Positions 7,693-15,358 of a stretch of 19,822 nt of DNA are shown here, piece after piece. The notes below the pieces were generated by a model that saw nothing but the letters and a program-made list of their open reading frames with translations, ran no database searches and was not told the DNA's origin. The DNA lies in the NCBI GenBank assembly GCA_016765235.1, contig JAESQH010000242.1, positions 1 to 19,822 on the forward strand. The letters are read 5' to 3'. Position numbers and translations under genes: made by a program. Position 1 is the first letter of the stretch. Every line of letters begins with the position of its first letter. This DNA is from Paracoccaceae bacterium (GTDB lineage Bacteria > Pseudomonadota > Alphaproteobacteria > Rhodobacterales > Rhodobacteraceae).

Positions 7693-9147
7693 TTGAATAA
7701 ATCCAGCACCCTAAACCGTACAGGTTATGTCCGCGCATCGTACGCGATGTTGATTACGGCGTTTTCCCTGATTTTGATTATCATGCCATCACCAAGCCTC
7801 TCGCGGGTGGCGGGGGACAGTCTGGCGGATCTGGTCGAACAGATCAGCCCGGCGGTGGTGAATATTGTAACAACTGTGACGTTGCCGGGCACAACAGGGC
7901 AAGGGCCAATTGTACCAGAGGGATCACCGTTAGAGGATCTTTTCAAAGACTTTCAGGGGGATCAACAGGATCGCCCGCGCCGCCGTGGAAGTGCATTGGG
8001 ATCGGGTTTTATCATCTCCGCGGATGGGCTTATTGTTACGAATAACCATGTGATCGTAGATTCCGACGAAATTCTGATCGAGTTCTTCGACGGGAAATCT
8101 TTGATCGCGACGGTCGTTGGCCGCGACGAGAAAACTGACCTTGCGGTATTGAAGGTCGAATCCGAAGAACCACTGCCATTTGTGCAGTTCGGCGATTCCG
8201 ACGTTTCCCGCGTAGGTGACTGGGTGCTGGCGATTGGTAATCCGCTGGGGCAGGGTTTCTCCGTGTCGGCAGGAATAATTTCAGCACGGAACAGGTCTTT
8301 GAACGGGTCTTACGATGATTTTATCCAAACGGATGCCGCGATTAACCGGGGCAATTCGGGCGGGCCACTGTTCAATATGGATGGTGACGTAATAGGCGTG
8401 AACACCGCGATTCTGTCGCCAACGGGTGGGTCGGTCGGTATCGGGTTCTCCATGTCCTCGGCGGTGGTTTCCAAAGTGGTTGGGCAATTGATCGAGTATG
8501 GCGAAACGCGCCGTGGATGGCTGGGCGTTCGCATTCAGGATGTCAGCGAAGATATCGCCGCTGCCCTTGAACTAGAAGCCGCGATGGGCGCTTTGGTGAC
8601 GGATGTTATGGATGGCCCTGCCGGCGATGCGGGCATTTTGCCGGGCGACGTGATTACGACGTTTGATGGTGTCGAGGTCGAAAGCACCAACGCCTTGGTA
8701 CGCATGGTTGGCAATGCCGACGTGGGCAAAGCCGTGCGGGTTGTAGTCGTTCGGGATGGAAAATCACAAACGTTCCTTGTTGATCTTGGACGTCTGGAAG
8801 AAGCGTTGTTAACATCTCTGACGCAACCGATGATCGATGACGCCCCTGAATTCGACACAAACGGATTGACGCTTGGCGCCCTTAATGCGGAAAACCTGAG
8901 CCAGTTTGGTCTCGGGGATTATTCCGAAGGCGTTCTGATTATGGATGTTGACGAAGGCTCGGTCGCTTTTGACAAGGGTTTGCGCGCTGGTGATATCATC
9001 ACCGAGATCGGCCAGGAGGCCGTCACATCCCCCGGTGATATCGACGAACGGATCGCGTCTGCCAAAGCAGGAGGGCGCACGTCCATTCTGTTGCTGGTAC
9101 ATCGCGATGGCGACAAACGGTTTGTAGCGTTGTCGCTGGTCGAATGA
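7693..9147 (+). CDS. degP: Do-type periplasmic serine endoprotease (DegP/DegQ/MucD)
   Basis: This is a trypsin-fold periplasmic protease/chaperone for misfolded envelope proteins. The catalytic triad is His119 (TNNHVI), Asp149 (TDLAVLKV) and Ser222 (GNSGGPL). PDZ1 covers about 270-365 (RGWLGVRIQDV... GDAGILPGDVI) and PDZ2 about 390-482. The N-terminus has basic residues, a hydrophobic stretch (about 19-31) and a likely cleavage region near SLSRVAGD. I use the TTG at 7693 with GGGAG eight bases upstream, because it supplies the positive n-region; the ATG at residue 19 would leave an uncharged signal. DegP, DegQ and MucD cannot be separated from this sequence, so the symbol is nominal. The position right after hflKC makes an envelope quality-control block. 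It converges on the RTX gene with only 18 nt between stops. Confidence 0.92.
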   Translation: MNKSSTLNRTGYVRASYAMLITAFSLILIIMPSPSLSRVAGDSLADLVEQISPAVVNIVTTVTLPGTTGQGPIVPEGSPLEDLFKDFQGDQQDRPRRRGSALGSGFIISADGLIVTNNHVIVDSDEILIEFFDGKSLIATVVGRDEKTDLAVLKVESEEPLPFVQFGDSDVSRVGDWVLAIGNPLGQGFSVSAGIISARNRSLNGSYDDFIQTDAAINRGNSGGPLFNMDGDVIGVNTAILSPTGGSVGIGFSMSSAVVSKVVGQLIEYGETRRGWLGVRIQDVSEDIAAALELEAAMGALVTDVMDGPAGDAGILPGDVITTFDGVEVESTNALVRMVGNADVGKAVRVVVVRDGKSQTFLVDLGRLEEALLTSLTQPMIDDAPEFDTNGLTLGALNAENLSQFGLGDYSEGVLIMDVDEGSVAFDKGLRAGDIITEIGQEAVTSPGDIDERIASAKAGGRTSILLLVHRDGDKRFVALSLVE

Positions 9148-9165
9148 TCTAGCTAAGCGAAGAGG

Positions 9166-10227
9166 TTACCCAAAAATAAAATCGTCAGCGCCCAGCAGGG
9201 TGCTGTCGAAATTTGTTAACGTGATGTCACTGTCACCGGCCCAATTTATTAATGTATCGTTACCGTCTTGTGTGATTGTGAGGTCGTCAAAACTTGCCAA
9301 ACCGTTAAGAACCATCAAGTCAATATTGTCGGTGAAATCTGCGATACGATCTTGCCCGCGATCTTCGGTGTTGAATACGAACTGGTCAGCACCTTGATGA
9401 CCTTTCAAAAAATCCGAGCCGTTCCCGCCTTCTAAAATATCATTGCCGCGTCCGCCGAAAAGCCTGTCGTCTCCGGCTCCGCCCTCCAGAATATCGTCGC
9501 CTGCACCACCCCGAAGGGTGTCACTGCCAGCGCCTGAAAACAGCTGATCATCACCGCGACCGCCCTTCGCAATACTATTGTCGGAGCCGTCGCCAAGCCG
9601 CAAAATGTCATCGCCGGACTGCCCGTATAACAAATTGGTTCCGTCTGAATCGATCAAGATATCGTCGCCAGTGCCGCCTTTGATCTTGTCGTTGCCAAGC
9701 CCGCCGGTCAGGCGATCATCGCCGCCACGCCCGCGCAAGATATTGTCGGCGTAGCTGGGCAAAATTGTGCTGTGTGGGGCGAAAATATCGTCACCATCAG
9801 CGCCATTGAAAATGACGCCTTCGGTTTGAAGCATATTCTCAAGGGCGCTACCCGCTTCGGCAATCCAACCGTAGGTGTCGATTGAAACTTGATCGTAAGT
9901 GGCGATTAATGAAAGCGGTTCCGGTAAGGTCATCGTCGCGGCAACGACCTTTTCGCCGCTTTCAACGCGGAAGTATTCGATGCGAGTTACATCGATCAAA
10001 GTTTGTTCACCAAGTTTGGCGTCGACATCCGGCATGTTAACGATCAGGTCGATACCGAAATCGTCATACATCCCGCTTTCGGCAGTTTCCCAACCGGTCG
10101 GAGTGGAATGGATCATCCCACGGGTATTTACGGCTGTTTTGAGGAACACATTCGGGGCCAGCGCAGTGCCAAGCGGTGACAGGTTGAAAAACCCGGCATC
10201 TGTCGCAGTAATTTTGATCTTGGACAT
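9166..10227 (-). CDS. RTX (hemolysin-type calcium-binding repeat) protein, probable type I secretion substrate
   Basis: The 353-aa protein has no Sec signal. An N-terminal ~135-residue region of unassigned fold is followed by about 12 glycine/aspartate nonapeptide repeats (residues ~141-283; for example GRGGDDRLTGG, GGAGDDILEGG, GGRGNDILEGG) that bind calcium and fold as a beta-roll. A C-terminal segment, ADQFVFNTEDRGQDRIADF, resembles the serralysin-type C-terminal region, and the chain ends GADDFIFG, typical of type I secretion signals. No HxxEHxxG protease motif or other catalytic motif is visible, so enzymatic activity is not supported. No ABC transporter or membrane-fusion gene is nearby; secretion would need genes elsewhere. 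A good sigma-70 promoter lies about 50 nt upstream. The role may be surface or matrix related, but this is inference. Confidence 0.88.
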   Translation of the reverse strand: MSKIKITATDAGFFNLSPLGTALAPNVFLKTAVNTRGMIHSTPTGWETAESGMYDDFGIDLIVNMPDVDAKLGEQTLIDVTRIEYFRVESGEKVVAATMTLPEPLSLIATYDQVSIDTYGWIAEAGSALENMLQTEGVIFNGADGDDIFAPHSTILPSYADNILRGRGGDDRLTGGLGNDKIKGGTGDDILIDSDGTNLLYGQSGDDILRLGDGSDNSIAKGGRGDDQLFSGAGSDTLRGGAGDDILEGGAGDDRLFGGRGNDILEGGNGSDFLKGHQGADQFVFNTEDRGQDRIADFTDNIDLMVLNGLASFDDLTITQDGNDTLINWAGDSDITLTNFDSTLLGADDFIFG

Positions 10228-10274
10228 TTCGCGCCCCCATTCGTTGAACTTCGATATGGGAGATTTCGCACAGG

Positions 10275-10302
10275 TTTATATAAAATCCTAACTATCTGTT
10301 AA
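10275..10302 (-). promoter_or_regulatory. Sigma-70-like promoter of the RTX gene
   Basis: On the minus strand TTAACA (10302-10297) and TATAAA (10280-10275) are separated by 16 nt, ending 48 nt upstream of the RTX start codon. An imperfect inverted repeat (ATCCTAAC ... GTTAAGGAT on the plus strand) falls within the spacer and -35 and could be an operator. It means the RTX gene can be transcribed separately from the upstream SQR-like gene. Confidence 0.5.
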
Positions 10303-10327
10303 GGATTGGTTAACACTTTGGTGGTTC

Positions 10328-10374
10328 CGGTTCGCGCAATTTGTCCGTCGAGACGGCTGTATCTACGCGAACCG
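10328..10374. repeat. Nested stem-loop between SQR-like and RTX genes
   Basis: Arms CGGTTCGCG (10328-10336) and CGCGAACCG (10366-10374) are exact complements; inside the loop CCGT-CGAG-ACGG (10345-10356) forms a second hairpin. It begins 9 nt past the SQR-like stop codon. No T tract follows on either strand, so it may be a 3'-end stabiliser or a factor-dependent terminator rather than a classic intrinsic one. Confidence 0.4.
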
Positions 10375-10382
10375 AGGAGGGT

Positions 10383-11510
10383 TTAGCGGTAAAGTTTAAG
10401 GTATTTACGCTCGAATATCTCTTTGGTGCGATGTGCCAGACGCATACGCGGGAGAGACAGCTCGAATTTTGGAGTGCGCGCCACCATTACACCGGTTTTG
10501 TTGTCGTCGATTATACAAACCAGCTCGACGCGGAAAGTATGGCTGGCCGCCTTGCCGCTCAATTCGTCGATCAGGTTGGCCGCTGCTGCTGCCGCTTGTA
10601 AATCGGCCATATGCGCTTGTTTTGGTTGCCAGTCCGGCCCCGGGAAACTGCCTGAATCGCCTGCTACATAGGTGCGCTCGAAACCTTCGATTTTGCAATG
10701 CGCGTCGGCTTTTATCAGCCCTCCTGCGGAGCGTGGCAGGTCGGTGTTGTCAAACCATTTGTTGCCGGTCATTCCGGGCATAAACAAGATCACGTCGGCG
10801 CCAAATTCGGTTCCTTCGGTTACGACTTTGTCGGTCTCGAAGCGGACCATTTTGTGGCCGATGTGTACTTCGATATCCAGTTCCTGCATCCGGTCCATTA
10901 ATTTGGCCTGCGCTTTTGGCCCGAGGCGGTCGCCCGGTTTCGCGGCAGGGCAGAAGAAAACGAGCTTGAACTTGTCGCGGCGACCTTGGCGGCGCAACAA
11001 CTCGTCCGTTCCGAACAGGAATTCAAACATTGGACCGCCGCGCACGGCAGATTTTTCTTTCGGATTGCCTGCAAATCCGAAGGCCAGTGTTCCGCCGTCC
11101 AGACTTTCCACGCGTTCTTTAAATTTCATTACCGGGTCCACGCCTTCGCACGGCGTAATTGCGTTTTCGATACCCGGAAGTTTTTTGAGGAAACGCCCGC
11201 CGGTGCCGATAATCAGGCCGTCGTTTTTCACATCACCGTTCGATGTTTTCACCGTCCGGCCACCATCTTCAAGGCCTTCAGCAGCCCCTTGCACATAGTT
11301 AACATTGTTGCGCTTGAAGAAGTTGTCGAGGGGGATCACGATGTCTTCGGGTTTACGTTGATCTGACGGCAGCCAAATCAAGCTGGGTAAATAGACAAGG
11401 TTCGGTTGCGGGGCGATTACGGTTATTTCCAATTGGCTGTCAGCGGCCCGCAATTTCCGAACTGCGGTTAGGGCTGCAAACCCTGTGCCTAGTATTGTTA
11501 CTGCACTCAT
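10383..11510 (-). CDS. FAD-dependent pyridine nucleotide-disulfide oxidoreductase, sulfide:quinone-reductase-like
   Basis: The 375-aa flavoprotein has an N-terminal dinucleotide fold (VTILGTGFAALTAVRKL), the NLVYLPSLIWLP stretch resembling SQR, DGLIIGTGGR (about 97-106), and the second FAD contact YVAGDSGSFPGP with PKQAHMADLQAAAAAANL. This architecture fits sulfide:quinone oxidoreductases and the flavocytochrome c sulfide dehydrogenase flavoprotein. Cysteines are at 121, 187, 272 and 332; Cys121 and Cys332 sit roughly where SQR has its first and third conserved cysteines. At the position of the middle cysteine (before GGPMFEF, about 152-160) I see none, so sulfide oxidation is uncertain. ATG at 11510 is chosen because AGGTGA lies just upstream. 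It diverges from the ferredoxin gene across 230 nt. Quinone or ferredoxin as partner is untested inference. Confidence 0.75.
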   Translation of the reverse strand: MSAVTILGTGFAALTAVRKLRAADSQLEITVIAPQPNLVYLPSLIWLPSDQRKPEDIVIPLDNFFKRNNVNYVQGAAEGLEDGGRTVKTSNGDVKNDGLIIGTGGRFLKKLPGIENAITPCEGVDPVMKFKERVESLDGGTLAFGFAGNPKEKSAVRGGPMFEFLFGTDELLRRQGRRDKFKLVFFCPAAKPGDRLGPKAQAKLMDRMQELDIEVHIGHKMVRFETDKVVTEGTEFGADVILFMPGMTGNKWFDNTDLPRSAGGLIKADAHCKIEGFERTYVAGDSGSFPGPDWQPKQAHMADLQAAAAAANLIDELSGKAASHTFRVELVCIIDDNKTGVMVARTPKFELSLPRMRLAHRTKEIFERKYLKLYR

Positions 11511-11693
11511 ATCAATCACCTGTATCTTGTGCCTCAAGCCTGCGTTGTGTGGGCGTAGGCAAATTTAGTTCACACATTGTTAACATGGAATATGGGTAAG
11601 AGGTAGCCCGGTGAACACCCCTCTATAGGCAGATATGACCCGCTAGGCGGAAAAATGTAATAAAATGTGTCGTGGGGCTGGTTCGATGCGGTG

Positions 11694-11702
11694 TTGAGTA
11701 TT
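11694..11702 (+). repeat. Half copy of the dispersed intergenic motif
   Basis: TTGAGTATT preceded by GCGGTG matches the left half of the copies at 3857 and 18232, including the upstream GCGGT, but the right half diverges. It is 38 nt upstream of the ferredoxin start. It could be a decayed copy or chance. Confidence 0.25.
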
Positions 11703-11740
11703 AGATAGCGGGTTGAAACATATCACCCGAAGGACGGAAC

Positions 11741-12064
11741 ATGGCTAAAATTACGTATATCGAGCACAACGGTACCGAACATGTGATCGAGGTCGCCAAT
11801 GGTTTGACTGTTATGGAGGGGGCGCGCGATAACAATGTGCCGGGAATTGAAGCCGATTGTGGCGGCGCTTGCGCCTGTTCTACGTGTCATTCCTATGTAG
11901 ATCCGGCTTGGGTGGATAAGCTGCCTGCGAAGGATGATATGGAAGCCGACATGCTCGATTTCGCTTGGGAGCCGGATGTGATACGTTCGCGTCTGACCTG
12001 TCAGGTCAAAGTGACGGACGCGCTGGATGGCTTAATCGTTAACTTGCCCGAAAAACAGATATGA
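11741..12064 (+). CDS. fdxE: 2Fe-2S ferredoxin, adrenodoxin/FdVI type
   Basis: This 107-aa soluble electron carrier has the adrenodoxin-type cluster signature: Cys40, Cys46 and Cys49 in DCGGACACSTCH, with the fourth ligand Cys87 in SRLTCQVKV. Cys44 is an extra cysteine also seen in relatives. The start MAKITYIEHNGT, the VDPAWVDKLP block and the end LPEKQI closely resemble Rhodobacter capsulatus FdVI (fdxE), reported as needed for growth and implicated in cluster or haem metabolism rather than nitrogen fixation. ATG at 11741 is preceded by GAAGGACGG. Its stop TGA overlaps the ATG of the next gene (ATGA), so that gene is translationally coupled. The electron donor is not visible here, although an SQR-like flavoprotein is divergently encoded upstream. 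Confidence 0.93.
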   Translation: MAKITYIEHNGTEHVIEVANGLTVMEGARDNNVPGIEADCGGACACSTCHSYVDPAWVDKLPAKDDMEADMLDFAWEPDVIRSRLTCQVKVTDALDGLIVNLPEKQI

Positions 12065-12765
12065 TTATTCGTCTCCTTTTTCTGCTCATGCTGTTGCCGC
12101 TTGCCGCGACGGCTGGTGGTGGAATTGTGGAGGCGGAATATGGCGCTGACTTCAATGTTTATCCGCACCGGATTATGGGTAGCATCTTAGAGAAGCAAGA
12201 GTTGCGCGTCGTGGACGCAGACGATGTTAAGTATTCGTTAACTTTGCCGGACAACGTGTTCGAAGATATTGCACCCCGCATAGCCGACATGGATGGCGAC
12301 GGTTTGGGCGACGTTATTGTCGTGGAAACCGATGTTAATCTTGGCGCATCTTTGGCGATTTATTCGCTTGGGCCGGATGGCTTGTTCAAACTGGCCGCAA
12401 CGCCGCATATCGGGCAACCAGCGCGATGGCTTGCCCCCGCAGGAATCGCGGATTTTGATGGCGATGGTCAGAACGACATCGCTTATGTGGAAACACCGCA
12501 TCTGGGCAAAGTGTTGCGGATATGGACGATGCAGAACGGCGAATTGGTGGAGCTCGCTTCGGCGCAAGGCCTGACCGACCACCGCATTGGCGAGGAATTT
12601 ATTTCGGGGGGTGCAAGGGTCTGCGATGGCGTGGTCGAGGTGATCACAGCAAACGGCGACTGGTCACGCGTGATCGCAACGCGATTGGTTGACGGCGCGT
12701 TAGAGTCTACGGATTTGGGCCAGTTCAGCACGCAGGCTTTGGCGGACGCTTTGTATTGTGGCTAG
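12061..12765 (+). CDS. Exported protein with FG-GAP/VCBS-type repeats
   Basis: The 234-aa product begins with a clear Sec signal (MIIRLLFLLMLLPLAATA, cleavage after about residue 18) and so is periplasmic or secreted. Two calcium-binding DxDxDG blocks, IADMDGDGLGDVIVVE (about 74-89) and IADFDGDGQNDIAYVE (129-144), are followed by beta strands, the pattern of FG-GAP/VCBS propeller repeats; a degenerate third repeat may lie near GGARVCDGVVEVITA. Two cysteines (188 and 233) could pair. Three or so repeats are fewer than a full seven-bladed propeller. Its ATG overlaps the ferredoxin stop, so synthesis is tied to a cytoplasmic redox protein, an unexpected pairing. No enzymatic motif is visible and I cannot assign a function. 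Confidence 0.82.
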   Translation: MIIRLLFLLMLLPLAATAGGGIVEAEYGADFNVYPHRIMGSILEKQELRVVDADDVKYSLTLPDNVFEDIAPRIADMDGDGLGDVIVVETDVNLGASLAIYSLGPDGLFKLAATPHIGQPARWLAPAGIADFDGDGQNDIAYVETPHLGKVLRIWTMQNGELVELASAQGLTDHRIGEEFISGGARVCDGVVEVITANGDWSRVIATRLVDGALESTDLGQFSTQALADALYCG

Positions 12766-12933
12766 CGTGGAGATGCCATGATATTCAACGGCCGCTTGGC
12801 GGACAGAGCGACCAATATCACGCGGACTCTCAATGCCTGCTTTGGCGAGATCGGACCAAACAAAAAACAGTTGTTTTCGCGGGTGACATAAACGTATGAG
12901 TTTTGGTCGGCAGCGGCCAAACCCCACGGCCAT

Positions 12934-13710
12934 CTACGGTTTGACGGCACTCATCCGATAATAGGTGAGCGAAAAGAAGAACCGTCCTTGGCGTGCGAGG
13001 TCCACTTGTTCGTCGAACCAGGCCTTTGTCTCGGCCTCGCTCATATGGCCGTTCTCGGCCGCATAACGCGACATCAGGTGCATCAGCATGAAAGCGATCC
13101 CGTCTGGGCGTAGTGTTACATCACAGAACGTGAATGGCTCGATTTCGATTGCCGCAAATCCTGCTTCTCGCGTCAAGTTAGGCCAAAGTGCCCCTATGCG
13201 CGCTTCAGTGTAATGGTGATCCCACGCCGACTGGACGCGCCGCATGCGGTTTTCGTCTTCCGAAAACCAGTCGAGTGTCTTGCACCCGGTATCAACCGCG
13301 ACAAACCGACCGCCGGGGCGCAGAACTCGATATGCTTCGCGAACAGCCGCCGGAATATCCGGGAGATATTCAAGCACCTGAACGGCAACGGCCTTATCAG
13401 CGTCCTTATCTTGCAACGGTAGCGCATCGGCCAATCCATCTACGATCTGAACCGTTGGAAATGCAGCACATCGCGCCGAGGCCGGGGCGCGCATGTCTTT
13501 ACTGGGATCGACCCCGATGACACGCCCAGTCGCACCGACTGCAAGCGCGATCTGTTTCGTCAGAAGTCCGTTGCCACAACCTATGTCGACGACAGTATCC
13601 CCCTCGGAAAGGTAGAGCGCATCGAAGGCCATCCGCCTACGTCGACTTATGTCGCCACCTTGGTAAGCGATCTCAAGCAGTTTGGTCGTTTCTTCATCAA
13701 ACTTTAGCAT
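12934..13710 (-). CDS. Class I SAM-dependent methyltransferase
   Basis: A Rossmann-fold methyltransferase of about 258 aa: motif I VVDIGCGNGLL (40-50), the acidic end of beta 2 in VIGVDPSKDM (Asp68), motif II/III region VAVQVLEYLPDIPAAVREAYRVLRPGG in pieces (about 108-134) and a C-terminal substrate-side region with several aromatic residues (PFTFCDV, RFFFSLTYYR). It resembles UbiE/Methyltransf_11 proteins, but the substrate cannot be deduced. I choose ATG at 13710 (MLKFDEETTK); an in-frame TTG at 13731 would add seven residues. No convincing Shine-Dalgarno precedes either; TATAAG lies about 12 nt before the ATG, so a very short leader is possible. It converges on the FG-GAP gene, leaving 168 nt between stop codons. 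Confidence 0.85.
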   Translation of the reverse strand: MLKFDEETTKLLEIAYQGGDISRRRRMAFDALYLSEGDTVVDIGCGNGLLTKQIALAVGATGRVIGVDPSKDMRAPASARCAAFPTVQIVDGLADALPLQDKDADKAVAVQVLEYLPDIPAAVREAYRVLRPGGRFVAVDTGCKTLDWFSEDENRMRRVQSAWDHHYTEARIGALWPNLTREAGFAAIEIEPFTFCDVTLRPDGIAFMLMHLMSRYAAENGHMSEAETKAWFDEQVDLARQGRFFFSLTYYRMSAVKP

Positions 13711-14026
13711 GCCCCACTTATAGCAACTCAAAGCGGTGTATGGAATACTGGGGCATCAAGTGTTCTGATGCAGCGCCATGGATGTTTAGATTTGGTCAAA
13801 AATCCCCTGCCAAAACCTATGCGTCAAAAACGGTCGCCTTTGTCACGATGTCCCGTCACATTGAAATCCCTGGAAAACCTTTGGACACAAACCTATGGCA
13901 ATATCCATTTTTGATTCTGATACGTTTTTGCCCAACCAAGCAAAGTCGACATTCGCCGCATTGCGGAATATTGACACAATGGGCTCCAAGCCGACATTGT
14001 CATTCACCCAAATGGAACAGCTCAGC
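13711..14026. other. Intergenic region between methyltransferase and purD, no supported gene
   Basis: This ~316-nt stretch must contain the methyltransferase promoter (minus strand) and the 3' region of purD. It has two related segments, AAGTCGACATT (13943-13953) and AAGCCGACATT (13988-13998), and a small CCGC-ATT-GCGG hairpin between them. The segment resembles degenerate intergenic repeat sequence I associate with Rhodobacteraceae, but that is from memory. An open frame from 13895 exists but lacks a ribosome binding site and ends inside antisense purD. Confidence 0.4.
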
Positions 14027-15289
14027 TCACAACGCGCGGTATCCTATATCGGTTCTGTAAAATCCTTCCGGCCAATCGATTTTTTCAATCGCTTTGTAGG
14101 CGCGGTCGTGGGCTTGTTTTAGGCTGTCGCCGCGGGCGGTGATCGCCAGTACTCGCCCACCAGTGGCCAGTGTTTTACTGTCTTTTGCAGTGGTTCCTGC
14201 GTGGAACACATGCAGGGACGAACCGTTGTTCAACCCTTCAAGCCCCACGATTTCTGTACCCTTTTCGTAGGCGCCGGGGTAGCCATCGGCTGCGTAGACT
14301 ACGGAAAATGCGTGGTCGTTTGCCCAGTTGATGCGAGCGACGGCAAGCTTGCCTTCAGCGCAGGCCAGCAGCGCGTCTAGCACCTGTGCGCCGAGGCGGA
14401 TCATTAGGGCTTGGCATTCGGGATCGCCGAAACGGACGTTGTATTCAACTAAACGAGGTTGCCCGTCTTTGATCATGAAGCCTGCGTAAAGTACGCCCGC
14501 AAACGGCGTGCCACGTTTGGCCATTTCTTTGATCGTCGGGATGATGGTTTCGTTTAAGGCTTTTTGGGTGATCTCTTCGGTCATCACGGGGGCGGGGGAA
14601 TAGGCGCCCATACCGCCGGTGTTTGGACCTTTGTCGCCATCAAAGGCGCGTTTGTGGTCTTGCGCGGTGCCCATTGGCAGGACGTTCTCGCCGTCGGATA
14701 AAACGAAGAAGGAGGCTTCCTCGCCTTCCATAAACTCTTCGATCACGACTTCCGCGCCAGCCGCGCCAAAGGCGCCACCGAACATGTCGTCGATGGCGGA
14801 TAGGGCCGTTTCCATGTCCATGGCGACAACAACGCCTTTGCCTGCGGCCAGACCGTCGGCTTTGATAACAATAGGTGCGCCTTGTTGGCGGGTGTATTCT
14901 TTGGCGGTTTCGGCGTCTGTGAAATGGCCATAAGCGGCGGTGTCAGCGCCGCATGCATCGCATATTTCCTTTGTGAAGGCTTTGGAGGCCTCCAATTGTG
15001 CGGCAGCGCGGGATGGTCCGAAAGTCAGGATGCCAGCGGCGCGTAATGTGTCGGCGACACCTGCGGCCAATGGGGCTTCGGGGCCGATCAGCACGAATCC
15101 GATGCTTTCGTCTGCGCAAAATGCCACGACGGCGTCGCCGTCTTCGGGGTCAATCGCCACGCAATCGGCGACTTGCGCGATGCCTGCGTTTCCGGGGGCG
15201 CAGAACAGTTGGTCACACTTGGGGTTTTGGGCTATGGCCCATGCGAGGGCGTGTTCACGACCCCCTCCGCCTAAAATAAGGATGTTCAT
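14027..15289 (-). CDS. purD: Phosphoribosylamine-glycine ligase (GAR synthetase)
   Basis: PurD joins 5-phosphoribosylamine and glycine with ATP, the second step of de novo purine synthesis. The 420-aa chain has the full ATP-grasp layout: N domain MNILILGGGGREHALAWAI, GPEAPLAAGVAD, the ATP-grasp segment IVIKADGLAAGKGVVVA, EEFMEGEEASFFVLSDG, the family signature RFGDPECQ in VEYNVRFGDPECQALM, and the C domain ending GYRAL. The ATG at 15289 is preceded by AGAGGGAG, which decides against the longer open frame to 15598 that merely runs antisense through xseA. It diverges from xseA with 69 nt between the starts. It is not in a cluster with other pur genes. Confidence 0.97.
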   Translation of the reverse strand: MNILILGGGGREHALAWAIAQNPKCDQLFCAPGNAGIAQVADCVAIDPEDGDAVVAFCADESIGFVLIGPEAPLAAGVADTLRAAGILTFGPSRAAAQLEASKAFTKEICDACGADTAAYGHFTDAETAKEYTRQQGAPIVIKADGLAAGKGVVVAMDMETALSAIDDMFGGAFGAAGAEVVIEEFMEGEEASFFVLSDGENVLPMGTAQDHKRAFDGDKGPNTGGMGAYSPAPVMTEEITQKALNETIIPTIKEMAKRGTPFAGVLYAGFMIKDGQPRLVEYNVRFGDPECQALMIRLGAQVLDALLACAEGKLAVARINWANDHAFSVVYAADGYPGAYEKGTEIVGLEGLNNGSSLHVFHAGTTAKDSKTLATGGRVLAITARGDSLKQAHDRAYKAIEKIDWPEGFYRTDIGYRAL

Positions 15290-15358
15290 GCGCGCTCCCT
15301 CTTGGCCTTTGTTACGGGTCGTTCTAAAGTCGCGCGATGGTACATGCAAGCATACACA

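Noticed and set aside
9166..10227. Tandem glycine/aspartate-coding repeats considered as a CRISPR or minisatellite
   Set aside because: The periodicity is the 27-nt codon pattern of RTX nonapeptides inside a clear protein; repeats are degenerate at DNA level with no spacers.
13895..14122. 75-aa plus-strand reading frame MAISIFDSDTFLPN...
   Set aside because: No clear Shine-Dalgarno, its last third is antisense to purD, and the underlying DNA looks like degenerate repeat sequence.
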